From positions 634,501 to 698,500 of the forward strand of contig CALZFC010000060.1 in the NCBI GenBank assembly GCA_945643635.1: a DNA stretch of 64,000 nucleotides, in the 5' to 3' direction. Made by a program: the position numbers and the translations under genes. This document shows positions 1 through 8,539 of the stretch, in pieces. The stretch's first letter is position 1; every line of letters begins with the position of its first letter. Under the pieces are notes generated by a model. It saw nothing but the letters and a program-made list of their open reading frames with translations. It was not told where the DNA came from and did no database searches. The DNA comes from Allodiplogaster sudhausi (taxonomy: Eukaryota > Nematoda > Chromadorea > Rhabditida > Diplogasteridae).

Positions 1-54
1 TTTAACAATAATCTTACATATTATTTAAATAAGAAATTGAACATTTTCCTTTAG

Positions 55-1705
55 GTCTGTACCCATACACTAACAAGTACAGACCGTACCCTGTGGGTAA
101 GGGCAAGATGCTCGACGTCTCAAGAATCCAGACGCCCATCACGAAGCCGGAAGAGCTGACGATTCAAGGATTCGTCAAGTGCACCGTAAGTTGAAAATAT
201 ATTAAATAAAACATTTATTAATGTATGTTATTAGGTCCTGCCGCCGACTCGTCTCTTCGTCCCAGTTCTGGCGCTTCGTTCTGGCGGCAAGAACGTCATG
301 CCGCTGTGTGCAGCATGCGCCGAGAAGATGGATCCCTACATCCTCGGCTGCCAGCACAGCAAGAAGGAGAGACAGTTCGTCGGCACCTTCGCCACCGTCG
401 AGCTGATCGAGGCCCTCAAATGTGGCTACCAGATCATGAAGATCCACTCTGTTAGTTTTAAATAAATTTTGGTAGTGGTGCATTTTATTTATTAAACAAG
501 ACAGTAAATTTTATTTATTTAGGCGCGTCACTATAAGAAGTGGTCGCTCTATGAGCGGAACGCGGCCACTGGAGAAGTAACCCACGGTGTCCTGTCCGAA
601 TACATGGACACATGGGTCGGCAAAAAGACGGTATATTTTATTTTGTTTGATTATTTGTCTCTTGTAATATTTATATTTTATAGGAGGCATCCGGGTGGCC
701 TGCTTCCGCGGACACTGAAGAGAAGAAGAGCGCGTTCATCACACGTTTCGAGGATAGAGAAGGAATCCGCTTGAAAGCGGAATCGATTGCCCACAACGCC
801 GCGGCCAGACAAGTCTCCAAGCTGATGGCCAACTCGCTTGTCAGTTTAAAATTTTTTGAATACATATTGTTTTCTTTTTATATGAATGTACATATTTACA
901 GTGGGGCAAGCTGGGAGAGAGGAACGACAGACTGAAGACAGAGATTGTCGACGATCCGAGCCGCTTCTTCCGTCTGATGAATGACGCGGACGTGGACGTG
1001 CGAGACTACTGTCTGCTCGGTGACAGAAAGCTGCAAGTCACCTTCCGGCCGTCGACTTCTGCAACACTGAAGCCTCTCCCGACAACGAGTCTGGCGTCGG
1101 CAGTTCTGACAACTGCCTACGCCAGATGCACTCTGCTGAACATCATCCAGAGGATCCCTCATCCCGAAGAGAGGCTCCTCTATGTCGGTAAGTATAACTT
1201 TATTACGATTAGTATTTCTTTCTATTTACCATGTTTATTTTTAAATAAAACATTACTATCAGACACCGACTCGGTCCTCTATCTTCACAAAGAGGACGAG
1301 GTCGACCCCTTGGCCGAGCTGGAAGGGGACTTCCTCGGCGACCTCACGGATGAGCTGGGAGGGGGTCGCGGCGTGGAATTCGTCGCCCAGGGACCCAAGG
1401 CGTATGCCTATCGATGGCAGACGCCCGATGGCAAGAGGCACGAAAAGGCCAAGTGCAGAGGCTTTCCCGTCACGAAGGACTCTGCAGCGTCGATCCATTT
1501 CAGATCGATGCATCGCTTTGTGCGACGCCTCAAGAATCGTACGGGATGGAAGAAGATTCCCATCCCGTACGAGCGCTTCGCCATTGATGGCGATCACGGG
1601 ATCGAGACCGTGACATTCGAGAAACTCTTCCAGCCGGTCTTCAACAAGAGGCGCATTCCCTATGGGACGTATGGAACGTTCCCATATGGTTATCGAGGCA
1701 CATAG
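55..1705 (+). CDS. POLB: Polinton protein-primed family B DNA polymerase, C-terminal part (spliced)
   Basis: Six exons are visible: 55-185, 235-450, 523-630, 684-839, 902-1187 and 1263-1705. The window opens in an intron and the 5' exons lie outside it. The first visible exon begins within motif A (LYPYTNKY), so the preceding Asp must be in the missing exon. Motif B (NSLWGKLG) is split across the exons ending 839 and starting 902. Motif C (DTDS) is split by the intron 1188-1262. A KAYAY segment and a C-terminal YGTFPYGY follow, as in protein-primed polymerases of Polintons and adenoviruses. It would replicate the element from a terminal protein. Third codon positions are rich in G and C, unlike the A/T-ending codons of the downstream genes. 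All visible frames are open and all catalytic motifs that should be in view are present. The start cannot be seen. Confidence 0.92.
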
Positions 1706-1909
1706 TGCATCAATCACTGTCTGTCTTTTCTTGTGAAGCTTTGCTAGAAACGTCATTGTCACTTGTTGTGAATTGCCAATAGGTTTCAGTTTTTCCGACT
1801 GTCTTGAATTGTGAAGAGTACTTTGAATAATTTTGATTTGAGTTGTTGTTCTTGGAAAAAATAAGTACTTTTGAAACTTGTGATACAAAACTTTTGAAAC
1901 TTGCGATAA
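1706..1909. other. AT-rich spacer between POLB and ATPase
   Basis: About 200 bases with no ORF or strong TATA box. It probably holds the POLB 3' end and the promoter of the following gene group. I see nothing else in it. Confidence 0.5.
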
Positions 1910-2542
1910 ATGTATCTTGCTTCGCCTTCGTGTATGCTTGTATGTGGACCTTCGGGATGTGGAAAAAGCACATTAATTCACAAAATTATAACAACAAGGG
2001 AACAAGTGTATGAAAATGTAAAGCCTGGACATGTTATTTTCTGTTACAATGAATACCAAAATGGTTATAACGAGTTTGCCAATCTTGCACATGTCACAAT
2101 GCATGAAGGCATCCCTGACATTGAAATGTTGAGGGAAAAGAAGAATGAAAAAGCACTACTTGTTCTTGACGATCTAATGGTAAAGCTTGAACGTTGGCCT
2201 GATGCCGAAAAACTTTTTACGGTTGCTTCACATCACTTTGACATGTCGGTAATTTGTGTGGTTCATTCACTATTTTATGGGAAAACTATTCGAACACTAC
2301 GCATAAACTCTAGCTACCTTTGTCTATTTAAGAACAATGCTGATCAGTTGATGATTCGTAATCTTGCTAGCCAACTTTTTCCAACAAACCGACAATTTTT
2401 TATTGACGCCTACACTGACGCCACTTCTAGTGCACACAGTTACCTCTTTGTAGACCTACATAAGACGACAGAGGTAGCATTTCGTCTTCGTACAAGTATC
2501 TTTCCTGACACGGAACGTGTTTATTGCTATACAGCAAAATGA
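1910..2542 (+). CDS. ATP: A32-like DNA-packaging ATPase
   Basis: A 210-residue P-loop ATPase. Walker A is GPSGCGKS at residues 13-20 and Walker B is ALLVLDDLM with the acidic pair at 87-88. The compact N-terminus and these motifs match the FtsK/HerA-type packaging ATPases (poxvirus A32 group) found in Polintons, where the enzyme is thought to pump the genome into the capsid. The ATG at 1910 is the first in frame and lies just before the first strand and P-loop, as usual. The stop overlaps the next start as ATGA (2539-2542). Codon use is A/T-ending, unlike POLB. Confidence 0.9.
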   Translation: MYLASPSCMLVCGPSGCGKSTLIHKIITTREQVYENVKPGHVIFCYNEYQNGYNEFANLAHVTMHEGIPDIEMLREKKNEKALLVLDDLMVKLERWPDAEKLFTVASHHFDMSVICVVHSLFYGKTIRTLRINSSYLCLFKNNADQLMIRNLASQLFPTNRQFFIDAYTDATSSAHSYLFVDLHKTTEVAFRLRTSIFPDTERVYCYTAK

Positions 2543-2880
2543 ATCCTGCAAAAGCAGTGTGGGACAAGGACGTTTTAAAAAAGATTTCTTCTCTTGCATC
2601 AACAAAAGATTTTGAAAGTCATGTTAATGAGGTGGATGCTAACACAGTCATTTGTATTGTCGAGGCACTTTGTAATATTCTTCACGGTACGGCCTATATA
2701 CCCAAGACACAAAAGAAGAAGTTAAAGCCTTACGTTGCACACATTCGACGTATTGCATATACCCGAACGGTCCCCTTGGCAAAACAGCATATAATTCAGG
2801 CGGGCACAGGATTTTTTGCACCTTTAATTCCTGTAATTGCTGGTGTTGCCGCAAACTTTCTATCCAATGCCTTCATTTAA
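2539..2880 (+). CDS. Small Polinton protein with glycine-rich hydrophobic C-terminus
   Basis: 113 residues starting at the ATG that overlaps the ATPase stop. The N-terminal two-thirds is charged, with a lysine patch near residues 55-60. The last 30 residues are uncharged and Gly/Ala-rich (AGTGFFAPLIPVIAGVAANF). Arthropod and other animal Polintons carry small proteins with the same layout (basic body, then a short Gly-rich hydrophobic tail). They are suspected virion components or membrane-active peptides, but no function is established. The next ORF begins inside its last codons (14-nt overlap). Confidence 0.6.
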   Translation: MNPAKAVWDKDVLKKISSLASTKDFESHVNEVDANTVICIVEALCNILHGTAYIPKTQKKKLKPYVAHIRRIAYTRTVPLAKQHIIQAGTGFFAPLIPVIAGVAANFLSNAFI

Positions 2881-3394
2881 CAAATTATTGCTTGTTTCTG
2901 AAGATCGTCTTGCAAATATGATGCAACAACAACAACAACCAAACTTTATTCAACGTATTGAAAATGATTTGAATATACTTCTTGCACCTTCATGTATTTT
3001 TGATGCTGAAGAAAAGATGCATAGATATCGTGCTTTGCTACAGCGTCTTACACAATACGTGCATGGAAATACTGAAGGACCTGAAACAAATGTTGCATGG
3101 CAAGGTGAAGATGATAAAGCAAGTTCAGAACATAGTTTTCAAACTGCCATTCCCATTGTAAAAAAATCTATAGACGTACCTCAACCTCCTGTTCCTGTGC
3201 AGCCTGTAAAACAAGTTGTTCAACCAAATGGAACTCAAAATGTTCAACCACAGACGACTTCAATAGCTCAGACATCGCAACCAGAACAAAATTTCTTAAA
3301 GACACTTCAATTTTCAAATGATACACTTAAGAGAAAGGCTGCAACACTTGTCAATCATTTAATTGCAAATTTCCACAGAATTCCCAGTTGTTAA
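2867..3394 (+). CDS. Unknown Polinton protein, Gln/Pro-rich, likely N-terminal part of a frameshifted ORF pair
   Basis: 175 codons from the ATG at 2867, overlapping the previous stop by 14 nt. The sequence shows a polyglutamine stretch near residue 20, a helical segment, then a Pro/Gln/Val-rich linker (about residues 100-145) and a short Lys/Arg-rich end. It ends 32 nt after the next ORF opens in the +1 frame. That ORF has no ATG near its start, so the two probably encode one protein. Position and composition suggest a virion or internal protein, but I do not recognise the family. Confidence 0.5.
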   Translation: MPSFNKLLLVSEDRLANMMQQQQQPNFIQRIENDLNILLAPSCIFDAEEKMHRYRALLQRLTQYVHGNTEGPETNVAWQGEDDKASSEHSFQTAIPIVKKSIDVPQPPVPVQPVKQVVQPNGTQNVQPQTTSIAQTSQPEQNFLKTLQFSNDTLKRKAATLVNHLIANFHRIPSC

Positions 3395-3656
3395 AGACAA
3401 GATTGTACTTGGACAAAACGAGTACGATATAGCTTCACTGATTGAAGACTTTTCCAGTCAGTGGCGTACACGTTCTGATCCGGTTCAAGGCGCGAAAGAA
3501 TTTGGGGCAGCCCTAAAAAGAACCAAGTTTTCACCTTTAATGTTGGGTAATAGTGCCCGTACGGATCTTGTCGAGTTTCGTGGCACCAACTTTGCAGTTA
3601 CCCTTTGGCCAACGCAATACAATGGAAGAACTAAAAAAAATTTATACCGACATTAG
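3363..3656 (+). CDS. C-terminal segment of the preceding Polinton protein (+1 frame)
   Basis: The frame opens just after a TAA at 3360-3362 and runs 98 codons, with no ATG until residue 60. It carries a compact alpha/beta-looking segment (IVLGQNEYDIASLIEDFSS, then a Lys/Arg-containing helix and LMLGNS). This resembles, in spacing only, the conserved C-terminal domain of an uncharacterised protein found beside the integrase in many animal Polintons. It overlaps the integrase start by 35 nt. How it is translated is unclear: frameshift, non-AUG start, or a broken gene. Confidence 0.45.
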   Translation: MQISTEFPVVKDKIVLGQNEYDIASLIEDFSSQWRTRSDPVQGAKEFGAALKRTKFSPLMLGNSARTDLVEFRGTNFAVTLWPTQYNGRTKKNLYRH

Positions 3657-4710
3657 TAGCTATGGCGGATACAGTGGTGTTCGTCGTCTTTATGAAGCTG
3701 CCCGAAAGAAAGGATTAAAAGTTAAACTTGGAGACGTTAAAGCGTTTCTACATAAACAGTCTACATATACTACCCATTTTCCCAGATTGAATCGAATAAA
3801 AACAAGTAAGACACAGTGTACATGGATTGATAGCGACCACCAAGCAGATCTTGCCATAATGGCCGACCTTAAGCGTCACAATTCTGGCTATACTTGCATT
3901 CTTGTTGTAGTTGATGTCCTATCTCGATTTGTAATGTGTGAACCTCTTTTAAATAAAAGTGGTGCTGAAACAACAAAGGCTTACGAACGTATAATTAAAA
4001 CTTCTGGACGGTCCCCTTTTCGTCTTTATACTGATGCAGGGAAAGAATTTTTAAATTCCAACTTTAAACGTTTGTTATCACAAAACGAAATTGAACATCG
4101 TATTCCAAAGAATCATAATGTAAAGTGTGCACTTGCAGAAAATACAATACGTAGACTAAAGACAAGACTATACCGTTATTTTTCCGAACATAATACATAT
4201 CGCTGGTTGGATGTTTTACAAGATGCTACCAAAGCACTAAACGATTCACCAATTTCTTCTATTGGTGGCATTGCACCCTCGTCCGTAAATGCAACAAATG
4301 CAGAATTTGTTTGGCAAACCCTTTATGCAGAGGAAAAACAACTCATGGCCAAGCATCGCTATGCACCAGGCGATACTGTGCGTCTTTCTCGTCTTCGCGG
4401 TGCTTTTACAAAGGGATATAAGAATACTTTTACACTGGAAATATTCCGCATAAAAAAGTGTCTGTTCAAGGACCCACCCGCGTACATTATTGAAGATTTG
4501 AACGGTGAGGAAATTGATAGTATTGTCTACGAGCGTGAACTCGTATCACACGTTTCTTCGCCCGACCACGAGTATAAAATTGAACGTGTACTTACAAGAA
4601 GAACACGTTCGGGCAAGAAGGAAATATTAGTACGTTGGCTTGGTTACCCACCTTCATTTGATTCTTGGATCGATGCAAACCATGCTAGAAAAGTTGTCAC
4701 CCGCCCCTGA
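3622..4710 (+). CDS. INT: RVE-superfamily integrase with C-terminal chromodomain
   Basis: 362 residues. The N-terminal region (GGYSGVRRLYEAA, then VKAFLHKQSTYTTH) is the usual Polinton integrase leader. The catalytic core follows: QADL with D76, LYTDAGKEF with D138 and AENTIRRLK with E173. The last two are 35 residues apart, as in retroviral-type DDE integrases. The final 46 residues form a chromodomain (YKIERVL, KEILVRWLGYPPSFDSWI), typical of chromatin-targeting integrases. The enzyme inserts the element into host DNA. The ATG at 3622 lies inside the previous ORF. The next gene starts within the last codons (38-nt overlap). The frame is intact with all catalytic residues. Confidence 0.93.
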   Translation: MEELKKIYTDISSYGGYSGVRRLYEAARKKGLKVKLGDVKAFLHKQSTYTTHFPRLNRIKTSKTQCTWIDSDHQADLAIMADLKRHNSGYTCILVVVDVLSRFVMCEPLLNKSGAETTKAYERIIKTSGRSPFRLYTDAGKEFLNSNFKRLLSQNEIEHRIPKNHNVKCALAENTIRRLKTRLYRYFSEHNTYRWLDVLQDATKALNDSPISSIGGIAPSSVNATNAEFVWQTLYAEEKQLMAKHRYAPGDTVRLSRLRGAFTKGYKNTFTLEIFRIKKCLFKDPPAYIIEDLNGEEIDSIVYERELVSHVSSPDHEYKIERVLTRRTRSGKKEILVRWLGYPPSFDSWIDANHARKVVTRP

Positions 4711-4951
4711 CGAAACTAGAAGTGCTTCGTGGCATTGTGGTGAAGTGTCGTGTTCACGTGCGCTGTTTGTCTACATTGCACAAGTAATACTTATTTACAC
4801 AGTTGTTCTAGTGTCGATATATAATCTTACTTTTGGCACACGTAACGACGACAACAAACTTTGGATTGTAACACTTTCATCGTGTATTGGCTATCTTCTT
4901 CCTTCCCCGACCATTCCAAGCCGACGTTATAATACACAGCCACCCGTCTAA
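4673..4951 (+). CDS. Small two-span membrane protein of Polinton
   Basis: 92 residues from the ATG at 4673, nested in the end of the integrase gene; ATG 4682 is an alternative. It has one long hydrophobic helix (ALFVYIAQVILIYTVVLVS) and a second shorter one (LWIVTLSSCIGYLLPSP). Proteins of this size ending in a similar GYLLP motif occur between integrase and penton in other Polintons as I recall them, so it is probably conserved. The role is unknown; a virion or host-membrane protein is possible. It ends 3 nt before the penton ATG. Confidence 0.6.
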   Translation: MQTMLEKLSPAPDETRSASWHCGEVSCSRALFVYIAQVILIYTVVLVSIYNLTFGTRNDDNKLWIVTLSSCIGYLLPSPTIPSRRYNTQPPV

Positions 4952-4954
4952 AAA

Positions 4955-5764
4955 ATGAATAACAATGATGACTTTTATGTTTACCTGATTAGCAATACAC
5001 ATGAAGGTGATAAAATTGGTGATTTTCGTATTCGTCTTCCTGCACCTTTGCATTTTAAATCAGACTATGAGGTTGCACTGACCGAAATTATTTACCCCAA
5101 CACATACGACAGAATTACTACAAAACAAGAAAGTGACGACTTTAACGAGAACAATATTATTCTAGAGTATTTTGATAAGACAAACAAGGGTGAAAGTATT
5201 CGCACAGTCGTAACCATCCCCCCGAATTCATACGAAAAGGTTGACGATTTAATTTCTTTGATTAATGTGGAAGTAGCCACCTCGTACAACCTTACCACCA
5301 AGAAAGATATTACCAACGACTTTATAACATACAATAGCATTACACGAAAGTGTACCATCATACAACCTGAAGACGTTTACGCAGTTAGCATGTCTAAAAA
5401 AATTGCCTATTTACTTGGTCTGGCCACAAGACTTGTTGGCTATTCAGATGGACAGTATGTCGGAAAACATTCCGTACACGTTGCAAAAGATATATTTTAC
5501 ATTTACACTAATATCATCGAAAACCAAATTGTTTCCAACGTTCTTAGTCCTCTACTTAAAGTGCTTACGGTTGAAGGAAGTCCTGGTGACAATGTTTATT
5601 CTGCCTTTTTCCGCCCCCAATACCTTCCAATAAAGTCTCGATACGTTGACTCGATTCACATTAGTATAAAAAACGATCAGGACGAGGTTGTTAACTTTCA
5701 TTCTGGCACCGTTTGCATTCAACTTCACTTTCGTTCACGTCGCCACGCCTTCCGATTGCAATAA
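4955..5764 (+). CDS. mCP: Minor capsid protein (penton, single jelly roll)
   Basis: 269 residues. The N-terminal block FRIRLPAPLHF followed by YEVALTEIIYP (about residues 24-48) is the characteristic opening of Polinton penton proteins, which form the five-fold vertices. The rest is beta-rich with a few charged loops. It is immediately followed by the basic protein and the major capsid gene, the conserved order mCP-basic-MCP. The start is fixed by the ATG at 4955, preceded by an A-rich leader (AAAAATG). The frame is intact. Confidence 0.82.
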   Translation: MNNNDDFYVYLISNTHEGDKIGDFRIRLPAPLHFKSDYEVALTEIIYPNTYDRITTKQESDDFNENNIILEYFDKTNKGESIRTVVTIPPNSYEKVDDLISLINVEVATSYNLTTKKDITNDFITYNSITRKCTIIQPEDVYAVSMSKKIAYLLGLATRLVGYSDGQYVGKHSVHVAKDIFYIYTNIIENQIVSNVLSPLLKVLTVEGSPGDNVYSAFFRPQYLPIKSRYVDSIHISIKNDQDEVVNFHSGTVCIQLHFRSRRHAFRLQ

Positions 5765-5772
5765 TAAGAAAA

Positions 5773-6270
5773 ATGCATGTCACTTATGACCCCGATAATT
5801 CCATTGACTGGCATGCCGTCTTCTTGGAACAAGCACGCCAAAGTGGCAGTGGTTTCCGTGGTATTCCTTATCAGCGTGGTGGTAGTGGCGTTGGTGGTGT
5901 CCTCTCGAAACTCTTTAACTTCATTTTGCCGCTTACTCGTAGCGCCGGACGATCAATCCTCACTGAAGCACTTAACGCTAGTGCCAATGTCGTCGACGAC
6001 GTTTCATCCGGAAAACCATTAGAAGAAAGTTTTCGTGTACATGGACCTCAAGCATATCGTTCCCTTGTTAATCGAGCTACTTCTGCATTGCAAGGTGGTA
6101 CTGGTTCTCGTGTCCGCCGACAAATTTCAAAGAAAAGAAAGACACAAAAGAAAAAGACAAAGAAACGTAAACCTAAAAGAAAGACGTCTAGAAAGAGACG
6201 TCATTCAGTCGTTCGAAAACGTCGTTCGCGACCTGTTGTTCCCAAATTTCCCAGTGATATATTTACGTAA
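5773..6270 (+). CDS. Basic virion/core protein (adenovirus pVI/pX-like arrangement)
   Basis: 165 residues. The N-terminal half holds a Gly-rich segment (RGGSGVGGVLSKLF) and an amphipathic stretch ending in DVSSGKPLEESF. The C-terminal 45 residues are almost all Lys/Arg, a DNA-binding tail or nuclear localisation region. This layout is standard for the protein encoded just before the major capsid protein in Polintons and is compared with adenoviral pVI or core proteins. A basic virion DNA-binding role is inferred. Its stop overlaps the MCP start by one base (TAATG at 6268-6272). Confidence 0.7.
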   Translation: MHVTYDPDNSIDWHAVFLEQARQSGSGFRGIPYQRGGSGVGGVLSKLFNFILPLTRSAGRSILTEALNASANVVDDVSSGKPLEESFRVHGPQAYRSLVNRATSALQGGTGSRVRRQISKKRKTQKKKTKKRKPKRKTSRKRRHSVVRKRRSRPVVPKFPSDIFT

Positions 6271-7565
6271 TGGTTGGTAAACTAATAGATCCCAAATCGC
6301 CACCCTCAACACGTAGTGAACTTTCCCTTTTTGACATTCCTTCAACACAAGTTGCCTTTGATTCTGCGCGATGGCTTTCAATTCCAACAAGCACACCTAT
6401 TAACAAAACTGGACCTTTTACTTTTAACATTGTTGACTCGAGACATTTCTTGCAGGTTAGCAAGTGTTACATTGCTTTTAAACTAAAGCTTGTTCATAAT
6501 GATGCCACAAAAGTGTCCAAGTATGCATTAATAAACTATATTGGTGGAACCTTTTTTGATCAAGTCAACTTGCAAATCAATAACCAACAAATATTCGAAT
6601 GTAGTCAGTATGCATACAAGGCGTACCTCGAGACGCTTTTGACACATAGTACAGATCGAAAGTTTGGAATACTTCAAGCGGCTGGTTACTTTGAAGACAA
6701 TGATGTTGGTCTTGATAGTGCAGATAATAAGGGATATAAGAGTAGATTAGACGCAATTTCTTCAACGGGCGAGTTGGACATTGTTTCTCCTGTTCATATT
6801 GACCATTTCACAACTGACCGACTGCTATTACCACATTTAAACGTTCAGTTTACCTTCCATCGCAATAGCGATGCTTTTGTGCTAGAAAGTCATGATGCAG
6901 CGCCTAATGGTGCAAACATTGAGGTCGTCTCTATGAAACTTCTTATTCGTGCTGTTGATGTGATCAGTTCTGTTAATCTTGCCCTTGAACAAACCCTCCT
7001 ATCCTATCCTGCACGATATCCCTATCGACGTACCAGAGTACGCGTTGTCTCGGTACCGGGTGGTCGCTTTGATTTTCCCTTCTCTACAATCTTTACAGAT
7101 TTAATTCCTCGCCGAATTATAATTGGCTGTATAGACCAACATGCCTATGAGGGTAGTGTTTCACATTCCCCATTTAATTTCCAAAGCTTTAACATTTCGG
7201 AAGTATGTATAGATGCTGGTGGTGTAACTTTTCCTGCACAACCACAAAAGATAAATTTCAAAACTAATTCTTTTGCTGAAGCTTTCGTCATGTTTTACGA
7301 GAACATTGGTGTTGTTGGTGAAAATCGTGACTTGGCAATAGGATACAAAATGTACAAGAAAGGCTTTTCTTTATTTGCATTTAATCTTTCATCAACGGAC
7401 ACTAACGCAGACTTTGAACTAGTGCGTAGTGGTACAACACAATTATCGATGCGTTTTTCCGAGAAAACACCCGACAATGGTCTTCAACTCGTGATTTATG
7501 CTGAATATGATGGTCTTTACCAAATTGATCACTTTCGTAACGTTTTTAATGATCAACAGGCATAA
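6270..7565 (+). CDS. MCP: Major capsid protein (double jelly roll)
   Basis: 431 residues. The opening (LSLFDIPSTQ, then W and a proline-rich turn) and the block IGGTFFDQVNLQINN (about 91-105) followed by YAYKAYLETLL (114-124) are the signature of Polinton/adintovirus major capsid proteins, often named F54H12.2-like in databases. Such proteins form pseudo-hexameric capsomers. The length is at the lower end for the family but both halves appear present and the frame is unbroken. Start and stop are each shared as TAATG with the neighbouring genes, which places all three in one expression group. Confidence 0.9.
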   Translation: MVGKLIDPKSPPSTRSELSLFDIPSTQVAFDSARWLSIPTSTPINKTGPFTFNIVDSRHFLQVSKCYIAFKLKLVHNDATKVSKYALINYIGGTFFDQVNLQINNQQIFECSQYAYKAYLETLLTHSTDRKFGILQAAGYFEDNDVGLDSADNKGYKSRLDAISSTGELDIVSPVHIDHFTTDRLLLPHLNVQFTFHRNSDAFVLESHDAAPNGANIEVVSMKLLIRAVDVISSVNLALEQTLLSYPARYPYRRTRVRVVSVPGGRFDFPFSTIFTDLIPRRIIIGCIDQHAYEGSVSHSPFNFQSFNISEVCIDAGGVTFPAQPQKINFKTNSFAEAFVMFYENIGVVGENRDLAIGYKMYKKGFSLFAFNLSSTDTNADFELVRSGTTQLSMRFSEKTPDNGLQLVIYAEYDGLYQIDHFRNVFNDQQA

Positions 7566-8006
7566 TGGTTCTTCCGAGTCGCGTTCCACTCTCCGTCTTC
7601 ATCTACTTTACTTGTGGAATTCGAATCGAGGAGGATACCGTTTTGTCCGCCGCAGAAATTGACAACATCGATAGCACACTACGAAGACGCCGCATATTTA
7701 CCTCTCATCTTGGCCCCAACAATTTCCTGTTGGAGCGTGCTCACATCGTCCCCGGCACCAACGCTTCTACTCGAATCACTGTCAGATTGACAGTGGAAGG
7801 TCGTCACAGTACATTGGGTGTTAGACCTGTCAAGGTTTGGCTAAAGGTTAGAATATTTATTTATCATTTATCTTATAATTATAAATATTGTTCAGGATTA
7901 TATGTCGTGCCAACATGGTGTCCAAGTGCGCGCGATGAAGCTGCCTCTGTTATCGGCATCCAACGGAAACCTTTTTCCAATTGAACTGCTAGCAGTTGAA
8001 ATTTGA
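7565..8006 (+). CDS. Stand-alone PAZ-like (Argonaute-derived) protein, two exons
   Basis: Exons 7565-7846 and 7896-8006 around a 49-nt intron (GTTAGA...TTCAG, phase 0) give 130 residues. The unspliced frame would end nearby with unrelated sequence. The protein matches an Argonaute from the end of linker L1 to the end of PAZ: a short linker, then LRRRRIFTSHLG (as in the L-x-G-x-x-V-x-T-x-H strand opening PAZ), FLLERAHIVPG, a VKVWLKDY segment (compare V-x-x-Y-F-K-x-x-Y), and MKLPLLSASNGNLFPIELL (compare L-P-x-L ... Y-L-P-x-E-L-C). There is no MID or PIWI domain. It starts on the last base of the MCP stop (TAATG) and is followed by the protease, so it belongs to the Polinton. I infer binding of small-RNA 3' ends and interference with host silencing. 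The PAZ call rests on my reading of the motifs only. Confidence 0.62.
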
Positions 8007-8028
8007 TTGTGCATCATAATCACGAGCA

Positions 8029-8535
8029 ATGCATATTTTTCCTTTAACAAATGTAGAAATAAACAATTTCTTGGAAACTTGTTCTACAACACGTGTCTAT
8101 TATCTTGGTAGTTTCCCTTGTGATACAAAACTTGTCCTACCAGAACGCAGACCCTTGTGTATTGTTTGGAATACAGGAGATTCTCATAGTACAGGTGAAC
8201 ACTGGGTTGCCGTATATGTAAACGCTACTAATTCTGCTGAATACTATGATTCAACAGCAAGTAAGCCCCCAGAATTGCTTGCCAAATGGCTTGAACAATT
8301 TTCACATGTTCAATATTTTCCTCATAGAATTCAAAGTACAACTAGTGTAGTTTGTGGTCACTACTGTCTATTCTTTCTTTATTTACGTTGTCGTGGAAAT
8401 AAAATGGCAACTATTGCGAAATATTTTAGTACACGTCATTATGTCATGAATGACGAAATAGTTATTCGCTGGTTTATGACTCACCTCAGGCAGTGTATAA
8501 AAGCCCCCCTTTCCAAAGTCATTGTTTCACATTGA
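8029..8535 (+). CDS. PRO: Adenain-like cysteine protease (maturation protease)
   Basis: 168 residues. The catalytic set of the adenovirus protease/ULP clan is visible: H58 (GEHWVAVYV), D74 (EYYDS), Q102 and C109 (VVCGHYCLFFLYL). The Gln lies seven residues before the Cys, as in adenain. It would cleave capsid and core precursors. It starts 22 nt after the PAZ-like gene. A TATA box for the next gene lies inside its 3' end. The frame and all catalytic residues are intact. Confidence 0.9.
   Translation: MHIFPLTNVEINNFLETCSTTRVYYLGSFPCDTKLVLPERRPLCIVWNTGDSHSTGEHWVAVYVNATNSAEYYDSTASKPPELLAKWLEQFSHVQYFPHRIQSTTSVVCGHYCLFFLYLRCRGNKMATIAKYFSTRHYVMNDEIVIRWFMTHLRQCIKAPLSKVIVSH
8496..8503 (+). promoter_or_regulatory. 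TATA box (TATAAAAG) of the zinc-finger gene
   Basis: A perfect TATAAAAG inside the protease coding region, 37 nt before the ATG at 8540. Initiation about 30 nt downstream would leave a very short leader. It supports separate transcription of the right-hand genes. Confidence 0.6.
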
Positions 8536-8539
8536 CACG

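Noticed and set aside
1259..1888. 209-codon reverse ORF under the POLB 3' exon
   Set aside because: Antisense shadow of the GC-rich polymerase exon, which has clear family motifs.
3350..3379. Intron between the two frames of the Gln/Pro-rich ORF pair
   Set aside because: The only GT...AG pair near the join spans about 30 bases, too short, and leaves the wrong phase.
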